Source: Vandiemenella viatica (lineage: Eukaryota > Arthropoda > Insecta > Orthoptera > Morabidae). From it: a stretch of DNA of 64,000 bases. The notes beneath the pieces are model-generated. The model had not been told where the DNA came from. It saw only the letters and a program-made list of their open reading frames with translations, and ran no database searches. The translations under genes and the position numbers were made by a program. Of this stretch, positions 55,994 to 64,000 are shown piece by piece (the first letter of the stretch is position 1; every line of letters starts with the position of its first letter). Location: positions 127,626,597 through 127,690,596 of the forward strand of contig CM061921.1 in NCBI GenBank assembly GCA_031002005.1. The letters are read 5' to 3'.

Positions 55994-56623
55994 ATGAATC
56001 CAGGAACAACTAAACGTGGCATCATAAATGCCAGGAATGTTATTGGACGAAAGTTTCTTGAACTGAAAACTGGTCAGATCGACTCTGAAAATTTTTTCAA
56101 TGATTCGTTAAGTACTGTGACTGATACTATGGAAATAGTTATCTTACCACAACGAAATCAGCAGCAGTCTTCTGGCTTGATCAATGAGTTCTTGAAGTCG
56201 CTCAGTAGAAGTGTGAGAGATTATGATTCAGTGTATGGTGTCCGGAAGATGAATGATTCACTAATAATTGGAAACTCACCTGTGACCATTGAAGAAGATG
56301 TTATTCTAATTAATGGTAATGAATACGAACGAACAGCATTAATGAGGTTGTTGTTTTTAAAAATAAAACCAAAACAGTATACTACCAAGGACTGGAAAAG
56401 CTATTTAGAAATATTAAACAACACGAGTGACCACAGAGTAAAATTTAATCCATCAGGTAAAGTTTTGAAAAATACATTCAGTAAGTATAAAAACATAATC
56501 TCTAAGCTTGACCATCATCCAGGTTCTCGTCTTCTTCCCATGAAGGAATATGTGTATTGGGACGATCGAAATGTTGAAAGACTAAAGTTACTTACCACAT
56601 CATCATCAACAGGACATACATAG
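55994..56623 (+). CDS. Conserved-looking viral ORF upstream of the integrase, function unknown
   Basis: The longest intact frame of the locus: 209 codons from ATG 55994 to TAG. It contains 'VRDYDSVYGVRKMNDSLIIG', 'GNEYERTALMRLLFLKIKP', 'YTTKDWKSYLEIL', 'VLKNTFSKYKNIISKL' and 'EYVYWDDRNVERLKLL'. I recall ORFs of this kind directly upstream of the integrase in insect Polinton-like loci, without an assigned function. Basic and mainly alpha-helical in appearance; no zinc finger or membrane segment. The last codons (after the L-L-T-T run) may be shifted, since the related reading continues to 56660 in another frame and blends into the integrase start. Confidence 0.55.
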   Translation: MNPGTTKRGIINARNVIGRKFLELKTGQIDSENFFNDSLSTVTDTMEIVILPQRNQQQSSGLINEFLKSLSRSVRDYDSVYGVRKMNDSLIIGNSPVTIEEDVILINGNEYERTALMRLLFLKIKPKQYTTKDWKSYLEILNNTSDHRVKFNPSGKVLKNTFSKYKNIISKLDHHPGSRLLPMKEYVYWDDRNVERLKLLTTSSSTGHT

Positions 56624-56648
56624 CACCCCAACGAAATTTTATCAGTGA

Positions 56649-56945
56649 TTGAAGAATTTCATGACAGAGACATCATCGTGTAGTATGGATCAAGTTGTAG
56701 CAAAAATTCATAGGAATTTCCCAAGAATACGTGTAATAATCAAAAACCTTGATGACCTGTGGCAGGCTGATATTGTTGAAATGTTCCCATACTCTTCTAA
56801 AAACAGTTGCTACAAGTATATACTGATGTTAATTGATACATATTCAAAGTTTGCATAGGCTTTACCTCTCAACAACAAGACTGCTAGTGTGTTTACCAAC
56901 GCTATGAACAAAATACTAACTGGTTACAAGTACATTTTTGATTGA
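56649..56945 (+). pseudogene. Retroviral-type integrase of the viral locus, truncated
   Basis: The N-terminal side is readable as 'VVAKIHRNFPRIRVIIKNLD', then the core start 'DLWQADIVEMFPYSS' with the first catalytic Asp (W-Q-A-D), 'YKYILMLIDTYSKFA', a TAG stop where Trp is usual, and 'ALPLNNKTASVFTNAM'. The reading is lost at about 56945; the second Asp and the Glu of the D,D-35-E triad are missing. Integrases of this type insert Polintons and adintoviruses into host DNA. Its position beside PolB, rather than at the element's edge, is noteworthy. Confidence 0.7.
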
Positions 56946-57480
56946 ACGAGTGATAAAGAGCAGGAAAAATATGATCTTGGTGAAGTGGCTGGGTTTTGAT
57001 AAATAGCATAACACATGGATTCATAAAATGAGATTTACTTAAAATGTAAAAAAAAAAAAAACAACACATTTTTTGAAATAAATAAATTTTTATTTCTAAC
57101 AATAGTGTTTTTAATTCAATGACCTTTATACAAAGCAAATGAGCATATCGCTCAGTAAACTTAAAGTCTATGTACACAAGATATATTTTTTACAGAGCAT
57201 ATCGCTCAGCAATGTGCACTCAACACAGATACATCACCCAGCAGCTAATTTACGAATCTATAAGAAGAAAACTTATACGCTATGATTTTGTCTTTACTTC
57301 TATTTTTCAGAGCATACCGCAGAACGAATTTACAGTTTATTTACAGCACTGATTTTTTTATTTTATTATTATTATTTACAGAGCAGATTGCTCAACAAAC
57401 TTATAGTCTATATACAGTATTGATTTTTCTGTGCACCTTTCTATTTTACAATGTGTTTTGGAATTATGGCGAGAATACAT
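56946..57480. terminator. Shared poly(A) region with irregular repeats between INT and PolB
   Basis: AAATAAATAAATTTTTATTTC at about 57077-57097 offers poly(A) signals on both strands, where the plus-strand ATPase-integrase unit and the minus-strand PolB gene converge. It is followed by four copies of an irregular repeat beginning GAGCA(T/G)A at 57141, 57195, 57310 and 57381. Their common core is 'ACAGAGCATATCGCTCAGCAA', with 'ACTTATAGTCTATATACAG' after two of them. A run of 14 A lies at 57048-57061. Function inferred from the convergent gene layout. Confidence 0.5.
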
Positions 57481-59750
57481 ACTGAGAGATACGTAGTCTT
57501 TCAACCACGGTGACTGGAAGATATCAGGCGATGAATTTGTTCACCTGCAACCCCAAGCATACACATTGCTGCAGGACTCGTTAGTGGAGAACATACCACT
57601 CTCCAGTGTGACCATTAGCTTGGAGAGAGTAGAACCTACAGAGGCTCTGTGGTCTGGACACGGTGGTAAGTCTGCTAGCCTGAGGAATCATAATGTCTAC
57701 CTCCAACACGAATCCCCTAGGCGAGTCAGCTGCAATGCTCATAAAATCTATGCTGACAATTGTTGTTGTTTTTTGTGGCTTTAGGGCGCGTCGACAGCGA
57801 GGACATTAGCGCCCTGCTGGCAATCTGCACAGCCTATAGCCATTGAAACCCACCAGAGGGAAGATACTCCGACATGGCCCAGCTGTACGGATTGTTTACA
57901 TCGAAGTAGATCAAAACATCTTCAGACTCCTGGTGACTGTACTCCGGCATGTACCGGTTATTTGCCTTGGCATACCAGTGGATGCACTGGCAAATACCTC
58001 CACGAATTCCTCGTCAGAAAAGGAGCAGCATGTCGAAATCTGTCAGAAGGTCTAGTTCGACACGCGTGCTCCTCAACATAGCCTAGCACGAAAGACCTGT
58101 GGCAGTGAAGAAGTGGGCGGGATCCAGGGTGTACTTCCCCAAACATACGCTCCTACATTTCTCAAACAGTTCTGAAAGTAGCCACACATCTGTGCCCATG
58201 TACAGACTTGCATATCTCCTCAAAGACTTGATCTGGAAAACCCACCACACTTGTGTCACGCGTTCTAATCTTCATCAGAAATTTCTGACTTCGACAACGA
58301 ACTATAAAATTTTGACTTTGGAGCAAGTGTGGCCTCGGTGAGCTTCTCCCACGAATCCATGCATTCCTAGGGGAAGACACCCATACGTTTACTTAACTGG
58401 AATTTCTCGAGGTGGGTGAAATGAGCACTGGTAATGCGCATATCGCCGTCCTCAAGGGTACGAGTTCAGAAATCTTAAAGTGATTGAAGTATATTCAATC
58501 ATTTTAGAAAAAGAAATATAGCGTTCTTTGTTGATAGGAAGCACATCCAAACCATCGCCATCGAGGTTTGATAAAGCTATAACTACAAATTGTGCATCAT
58601 ACCCAGAAAGGTTATGAAAGAAAATAGTAATGTACCATTGATTTTCAAACTGTAAATTACAGTCATTATGTGCAGAATCCCTAAATTTACTTGTGATATG
58701 GCGGACCTTGACAGTCCCGGATCTATCTCTTTCTCACAGATATGACATACTGTAGCATTAGCAAATTTTGTTTCTTGCTCATCTGTCATTAGAAGTGGAA
58801 TATACCACTTTTAAATTTTATTGACTTCCGTAGAAAGATTGACGAGTTCGCCAACAGGCCATTTCTCGAAATTTACTCCCGAGTAGAAGTCGAAACGAGA
58901 CAGACTATGTACGTCTGGGCAAACGACCTGCTATGCGGCAGAGAAAGTAACGTATTTCTGGACTCTAGTAGTGTGAGAGGCGTTGGGTGGAGGACTACAT
59001 GTATCACAAGGTTGTAATAAACTTTCAAAATCCGCGTAAACGACAATGGGTACGCGCTGCTGGTAAACAAAATCATTAAACCTTAAGGTGTTATGGTCGT
59101 CGCTGGGTAAATGTACTGTTTCTGGATCAACCCTTACACAATCAATCTCGTGGCGGTACAAAATATCTCTGTGACTGAAATGTTGCAGCCATCTGTCACA
59201 AATAAATATAGTACCATTATGGTTTCCTAATGAAGATTTGGCTACCGTCGACTAATTGTAAAATTCAACAATTATGGAATTTCCAGTACCATCAGTAATC
59301 ATCAACATGTTTATGTGGTAGACACGTTTGTGATGGAGGGCCCAGGAAATAACAAGTTTACATTTAACTGCATACAGAACGAAAACATTTACAGAATAGT
59401 CTGGATTTTGCATCTCGAATTTGGAAATGCCTGAGAGTTTTAATGGGAACTTAATACCTGAAAAATCGAGGTGGTAATCTGAACGAACGTTTTGATGAAA
59501 CGTATCTCTTTCCGAGTATTTCTTAAGCACCATTACGTGAAAAGCAAGAATCGTCCGTAGAAAGCATAAGTCATCATCTCTGTTTTCAACATTGACAGCG
59601 GCATTGTTTCTAAGGATATCAGCTGGAAGAGAAACATAGGAAGATCCCCGATGGAATGGTTCGAATCTAGAAATTTTAATGTCGAGGGATAGTTTTGCCG
59701 CTGTCCATGTCTTTAAATTCACTAAACATTACTCTGAACTCCAACTTCAC
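57480..59750 (-). pseudogene. Protein-primed DNA polymerase B of the viral locus, broken
   Basis: Minus strand. N-terminal block 59722-59252 ('FHRGSSYVSLPADILRN', 'FSGIKFPLKLSGISKFEMQN', 'KRVYHINMLMITDGTGN'), a cysteine/histidine block ('CDRWLQHFSHRDILY', about 59200), then the exonuclease I motif 'VYADFES' (about 59040; Asp and Glu present). Next come 'CHICEKEID' (58740) and 'KRMGVFP', a stop, 'ECMDSWEKL' (about 58390-58330), and 'GKYTLDPAHFFTATGLSWAM' (about 58150-58090). The reading fades after 'GFVLEVDIMIP' (about 57720) and 'QQCVCLGLQ' (57570). The C-terminal part with the Y-x-D-T-D catalytic motif is gone. Layout matches Polinton-type PolB, the replicase. At least six stops or frameshifts. 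Confidence 0.85.
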
Positions 59751-59885
59751 ATGGTTTTCATACCAATCCGACAGGGATGTGCAGCGCGTGACGACACGTG
59801 TTTTAGTGAAAAAAATATATATGGGTTGTTTCGAAAACCATTTCCTTCTGAATTTTGAATGTTGATATCAGTCTAACTGGAACCT

Positions 59886-60430
59886 TTACGGACGGGGAGG
59901 ACTGACAATCAACAAAATCGCGAAGTTTTTGTTCCAAAAGTTTCTATTAAGCATCAAAGTATTTAAGAGATTCAAGAAAATGTAAAGCATTTTAAATTGT
60001 ACCCGTATAAATTCTAGAGAGCCATGTTGACGTGGGGGGTTGGCAAGGCGCTGCTGGGGTCGGACGCCATGCAGATGTGGAGGCGATCGGTGCAGCCTGT
60101 GGCCTTTTAGGCCCGACAACGACTGGCGATTCCTACGGTCGCCACATTGACGGTTGTGCAGGCTCATTCCTGTTTGCGGCCGCCCCCGTAAACTGGAATC
60201 TGAAACAGAAAACATAAACAAATTAGTATCATCAAAAAATTATGACATAAATTAATAATGACTTCACGAAAAAATAACGGTGTACCTACCATTAGCTATA
60301 ATGTTCCGATGTTCATGTTCTGCAGGCAGTGGTATTGGTGACTGCACTGGCTCTGTCCACTGAAGCCTGTGGCGGTACAATCCAGCAATGTGGAGATGGT
60401 GTTGGTGGTACGGTGGAAGACCTTCTTTAA
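59886..60430 (-). other. Candidate 5' exon pair and small intron upstream of PolB
   Basis: On the minus strand, 60221-59886 is open (111 codons; Arg/His/Pro-rich start). It is preceded at 60200-60215 by a good acceptor: TACTAAT branch-like sequence (about 60225), a T-rich tract and CAG before ATTCCAG. Upstream, about 60430-60292 is open and ends at AATG followed by GTAGGTAC, a donor-like site. Splicing these sites would keep one frame. The peptides are unfamiliar and low in complexity, so this may be the disordered N-terminus of the polymerase or chance. Confidence 0.25.
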
Positions 60431-60779
60431 ATGCAGACTACCTTCCGTGTCCAAGTCAGCTTATGTGTCGGTATATGTTCTGTCATCACTTTTGATCTAT
60501 AACACTGATACAAACATATGTAGCTGACATCCTCTGACTGGTCTACCATGATGGAAAAGTTAATGTGTTTTGGCTCTGCAGGTTATTCTAGAGACTGCCA
60601 GGTAAGTCCAAACAGTTAATTCATTCAAGTTCCGTCTTTCAAAAAACGTTAACTTATAAAACAACAAAATGATAAAATATATATTTATTTTCTAATGTGT
60701 GGTGGATGAAATAAAACAAAAATGAATTAAAAACAATATGTTTATATTTATACTTTTCCCATACAAGTAATTTAATCAA

Positions 60780-61475
60780 CATCCATTCTTTTAATTACCA
60801 TATTATTGACATCGTCAGATACCAGTAAATTTTTATATGCAATAAGTTCTTGTCTTAGAAGCGTATAGTCCAATGATGAAATAGGTGTCGATTGAGCAAC
60901 ACGAAAATTATTAATATGCATATGAATAATTGTTTGCACTGTAGCTTTTTAAAAGTCATGTAGCACTTTATTAACTAAAAGGTCCACTAACTCTGTAAAG
61001 CATCTCGAAACTAGATAGCCCCACTTCTTCATGACGCTCAAGGCGCGAGTCACTGCTGGCTGCACGTTGATGAGGTTCCTCCAAGACGAATCGCCTAAGA
61101 AGACACCGCTAGTAGGATCAATATCAACATCCATTCTTTTAATTACCATATTATTGACATCGTCAGATACCAGTAAATTTTTATATGCAATAAGTTCTTG
61201 TCTTAGAAGCGTATAGTCCAATGATGAAATAGGTGTCGATTGAGCAACACGAAAATTATTAATATGCATATGAATAATTGTTTGCAATGTAGCTTTTTAA
61301 AAGTCATGTAGCACTTTATTAACTAAAAGGTCCACTAACTCTGTAAAGCATCTCGAAACTAGATAGCCCCACTTCTTCATGACGCTCAAGGCGCGAGTCA
61401 CTGATGGCTGCACGTTGATGAGGTTCCTCCAAGACGAATCGCCTAAGAAGACACCACTAGTAGGATCAATATTTG
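60780..61475. repeat. Tandem duplication, 348-bp unit, nearly identical copies
   Basis: CATCCATTCTTTTAATTACC begins at 60780 and at 61128. The two units differ at only a handful of positions by eye (for example 60940/61287, 61054/61403 and 61109/61458). 348 bp is 116 codons, so the duplication is frame-neutral. A recent event compared with the decay around it. Confidence 0.95.
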
Positions 61476-61766
61476 GGTAGAAACATACTATTTTCACATT
61501 GGCAAACTTTCGACAAGAGACGGTGTGCTCTCCAAGTGGAATTTCGGTCTGGTTGCATTCAGTGTTGAATAAGTCGGACACTACGTCCAATAATTGTATC
61601 AGCACATTACATTCTTCATACATTAGTGTATCTTTGTTGTGCCCCACTTTTTCTAGCACTTCGACAGGTTCAAATTCGTGCTTAGACGAAAATCTATCAT
61701 CAGACGCTTTGAATCACCAGCGTTGATTTGATACACAGACGAAAACAACAGTACTGGACGAGACAT
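60780..61766 (-). pseudogene. Unrecognised gene X, right boundary of the viral locus, with internal duplication
   Basis: Starts at ATG 61766 ('MSRPVLLFSSVYQINAGDSK'). After a frameshift near 61670 it continues as 'MLEKVGHNKDTLMYEECNVL' to 'WGYLVSRCFTELVDLL' and a TAA at 61297. Beyond the TAA the frame continues with 'TIIHMHINNFRVAQ' and 'LRQELIAYKNLLVSDDVNN'. The 348-bp 3' part is tandemly duplicated, and the second unit runs to about 60780. Where X has the TAA, the paralogue at 46356 has a Tyr codon; both duplicated units carry the TAA, so the stop predates the duplication. AATAAA on the minus strand near 60695. Function unknown; about 230 residues ancestrally. Confidence 0.6.
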
Positions 61767-61869
61767 GACGGCAGAATAACGCTAGGTGGGTTAAATGAAC
61801 ACTTGCGTGAAGATATCCATTACAAACGGGTTTCTTGCGCGGCATGTCAATTAGAAACCGGTTGCCGGC

Positions 61870-62160
61870 GCAGAGTATCGATTTGAAGATCAGCGTGGCG
61901 GGTGTCAGTTAAAAAAGTTTTGTGCCAGCCCGCGATATCGATTTCAAGGTCAGTGTGGTGGGTATTGATTACAACAGGTGGCCTAACAAAAGAACACCGG
62001 AACACCTGCGTGGGTTATCAATTACAATGTGTAGCGAAGTGTGAATCTGTTTGAAGTCATAGGGAGTATCAATTTCAACCAAGTATCTATTACTGTTTTC
62101 GGCGAAGTAGTAAGCTAGTTGAGGTTATAGATGGTATCGATTAAAAGGACAGGCAGGGTG
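61870..62160. repeat. Irregular direct repeats around a TATCGATT/TATCAATT core
   Basis: TATCGATT or TATCAATT occurs at about 61877, 61938, 62017, 62069 and 62133 (spacings ~50-80 bp). The first two are followed by closely similar sequence (GAAGATCAGCGTGGCGGGTG and CAAGGTCAGTGTGGTGGGTA). They lie immediately outside gene X, where a terminal repeat of the viral locus would be expected; no match to the left side was found. Confidence 0.5.
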
Positions 62161-62184
62161 CGTAAGAGGATTGGCGATGATAGG

Positions 62185-62312
62185 GTACTGAGACTGGTGG
62201 ACTCACATTCGCGAAGAGGCAACTTCGAATCCAACAATCTAAATTTTAGTTATTCCATGGTTTCCTGAAATCACCCCACTCGAATTCCCATTAAACACCT
62301 TGTCAAAATATA
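62185..62312 (+). mobile_element. tRNA-derived SINE S1, diverged head and middle
   Basis: 'GTGGACTCACATTCGCGAAG' and 'CTTCGAATCC' (B-box remnant), then 'TTCCATGGTTTCCTGAAATC' as in S1. The 3' part is missing. Confidence 0.6.
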
Positions 62313-63190
62313 CATCAAATAGAAAAAGAATGAGGATCTGACAACTAACTCATTAAATTGTGGAACGTCTGTCAATAGTTGTGAGTCCAAGCATATTTTC
62401 ATGATCCTTGACACTGGTGTATACATGTATAAGTTGTCAATATTTTATAAGTCATTATAGTACATACTTTCAGAGTTTTTGCTTGACGCCTTTCGTAGCT
62501 TGTTCTTGAAAACTTTAGATATGTACCAATACCCGGTAATATTCATCTGTAACCGCTGTTTCTACAGGAAGTATGTATTCATCCATTTTTAGACTGTGCT
62601 CTGTGCATCATTTGTCGCATGGGTTGCGATAAGAACCGGCCACATCGGGATGTTCACTATGTGCCCTTTGGGGGTTGTACACGAGATCCGTTTAGACTTC
62701 GAAATAGACTCGTAAACTGGCATTGACGAAAAATTTCGAAATTATCTGACATCTTCTACAACTCAGTGGACGTTATCTTCACTGTATTTCTCCTTAAACC
62801 ATTGTATTTCGACCTTAGGGATTTTGAAATAAGTGTAAAGTGAGAGAATTTTTGTGTTTGACAGTCTGCTAGCTGATGAGTAAAGATCAAATTATCTATC
62901 TACAAAAACGAAAGGGTTTAAGGGTTTCTCTGCCCATGCCGAAACACAATACTGTAGGGAGGCTTGTTAGCCACGACGTAGACGGACTGCGTGGCAATTC
63001 GAAACTTGTTACATTTTAATGTGAATAACTATTCGAAGACTCCCGGCCAAATAAACAAAGTAAAATTGTCTCAAATGGCTACGAAAATATAATCATCCCT
63101 TCCTAACGGCACAAACAGCACTATACGTGTTTTTCGTTGTCCAAGTGTTTGCAGTGGCTCTAGGCGATAAACGGCTCTTTGTATCTAAAG
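62313..63190. other. No feature recognised
   Basis: No coding, repeat or structural signal that I can identify. Confidence 0.4.
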
Positions 63191-63194
63191 TACT

Positions 63195-63265
63195 AACTAC
63201 TAAAACAGAACCGTCGGACCGGGAATCGAACCCTCTACCTCCCGCATGACATCACGAACTTAAAA
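63195..63265 (-). mobile_element. tRNA-like SINE head
   Basis: Minus strand: 'GGGAGGTAGAGGGTTCGATT' and 'CCCGGTCCGACGG', a clear B box (GGTTCGATTCC). The A-box side is weak and there is no cloverleaf I would trust. Confidence 0.45.
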
Positions 63266-64000
63266 AACTCACCCACCATGCTCCATAATTAGGTCGGCAT
63301 ATAAGAAATAACTGTAAAAGGAGGACGAATAGTTCTAGCCCTCGCTTCGAGTTATTTTTGGGGTATGAAAGAAAACCAGAATTCTAACCGGTGCTGCATA
63401 TCCTCGCGAACGATTGATCCGAATATTACTGCTCACTTACCAGGCTGGGTATTCTATGATCCTCTCAGCTTTCGACTTGCGATGCACGATTCCTATGATA
63501 ATAACATCAACACTGTCTTTAACGTTATATAGTTAACGTTCAAACTGTAAGAAATAACACTGTGTAAAATTCATCCTTCGTAGTGATCTTAAGAGATACT
63601 ATAGAGTGAATATAAAACCTTGTCTTGTAAACTTTGTAAACTGGTTGGTGGAGGAGATATTACTCAAACTTCCTTTGCTCAGAACCGACTTTGCTGATCT
63701 TGTAATAATCCAGTTGTCTCTATGCATTCAATATAACCTATATCTCCAACAACTGCTTATTTATTACTTTGCCTTAAAACTCACCCACCAGGCTAGATAT
63801 TCAGACCGGAATACAAGAAATAACCCTATACATAAGATGAATGGAATACACTGAAGAGAGAACCCGCTATCTCCCCTATGACAGTCCCAAACATTAAAAA
63901 CTCACCAATCATGATGGATATTTAGACCTGCATACACAAATTAACTCTGAATCGTGGACGAATGTAATGCACTGGAATTATTCCTGCACTCGCCTCGAGT
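63265..64000. repeat. Dispersed/tandem repeat around 'AACTCACCCACCA'
   Basis: AACTCACC(C/A)A(C/A)CATG.T-type motifs at 63268, 63778 and 63898, with a weak relative at 63430. Each is followed by TATTTAGACC(G/T)G.ATA.A..AA..AA.T-like sequence. The last two are 120 bp apart and the array runs into the window edge. Confidence 0.6.

Noticed and set aside
60578..60603. A 20-nt segment between a CAG acceptor and a GTAAGT donor, looking like a micro-exon
   Set aside because: Such pairs occur by chance in 64 kb, and there is no coding context on that strand.

Overview
This window is eukaryotic, AT-rich and very repeat-dense. It has no operons, no long clean genes and almost no intact open frames. The element content (RTE, CR1-like and Tx1-like LINEs, Tc1/mariner and Harbinger DNA transposons, tRNA-derived SINEs, a Polinton/adintovirus-like locus) and one adenylate-cyclase exon with good splice sites point to an arthropod, most likely an insect with a large, transposon-swollen genome (a polyneopteran would fit). 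The species cannot be fixed from the sequence. The window is probably intronic or intergenic. The only host coding sequence I can defend is the 160-bp exon at 45224-45383 (minus strand).

Layout. 1-7.6 kb: a 5' RTE LINE fragment, a retrovirus-type integrase remnant, a long featureless stretch, then a cluster of interspersed and tRNA-derived repeats. 7.6-13.1 kb: a foldback element with ~250-bp inverted arms, a hammerhead-ribozyme-like core in each arm and a perfect 12-bp target duplication. It is split by a full-length 4.9-kb CR1-like LINE that carries about eight ~114-bp promoter-like monomers. 13.1-16.3 kb: the rest of the repeat cluster and a decayed PIF/Harbinger transposon. 16.8-28.3 kb: two degraded LINEs, three tandem arrays (120, 118 and 90 bp), a mariner-type element invaded by a second ribozyme-like foldback element, and a LINE tail. 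28.3-34.5 kb: a Tx1-like LINE interrupted by a nearly intact DD36E Tc1-type transposon. 34.7-45.0 kb: SINEs, two opposed RTE copies (one holding a SINE and a third foldback element), and a Tc1-like transposon with a SINE inside it.

46.3-61.8 kb is the most interesting part: a decayed Polinton/Maverick (adintovirus-like) endogenous virus. It holds degraded genes resembling a major capsid protein, a penton-type protein, an adenain-like protease, a PLA2-like protein, a packaging ATPase, two accessory ORFs, a retroviral-type integrase fragment and a protein-primed DNA polymerase B. Diverged, inverted paralogues of one unrecognised gene bound it at both ends. Transcription units converge on shared poly(A)-signal regions (47.04-47.16 and 57.06-57.10 kb) and diverge from a short gap near 50.94 kb. 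An RTE LINE has split the ATPase gene and is itself split by a mariner remnant; two SINEs lie in or beside the penton-type gene. Every viral gene carries at least one lesion, so the locus is a fossil.

62-64 kb: short direct repeats beside the viral locus, SINE fragments and a dispersed repeat. Nested insertions with readable target duplications give a relative chronology for much of the window. All family names come from motif recognition by eye; no database search was possible.
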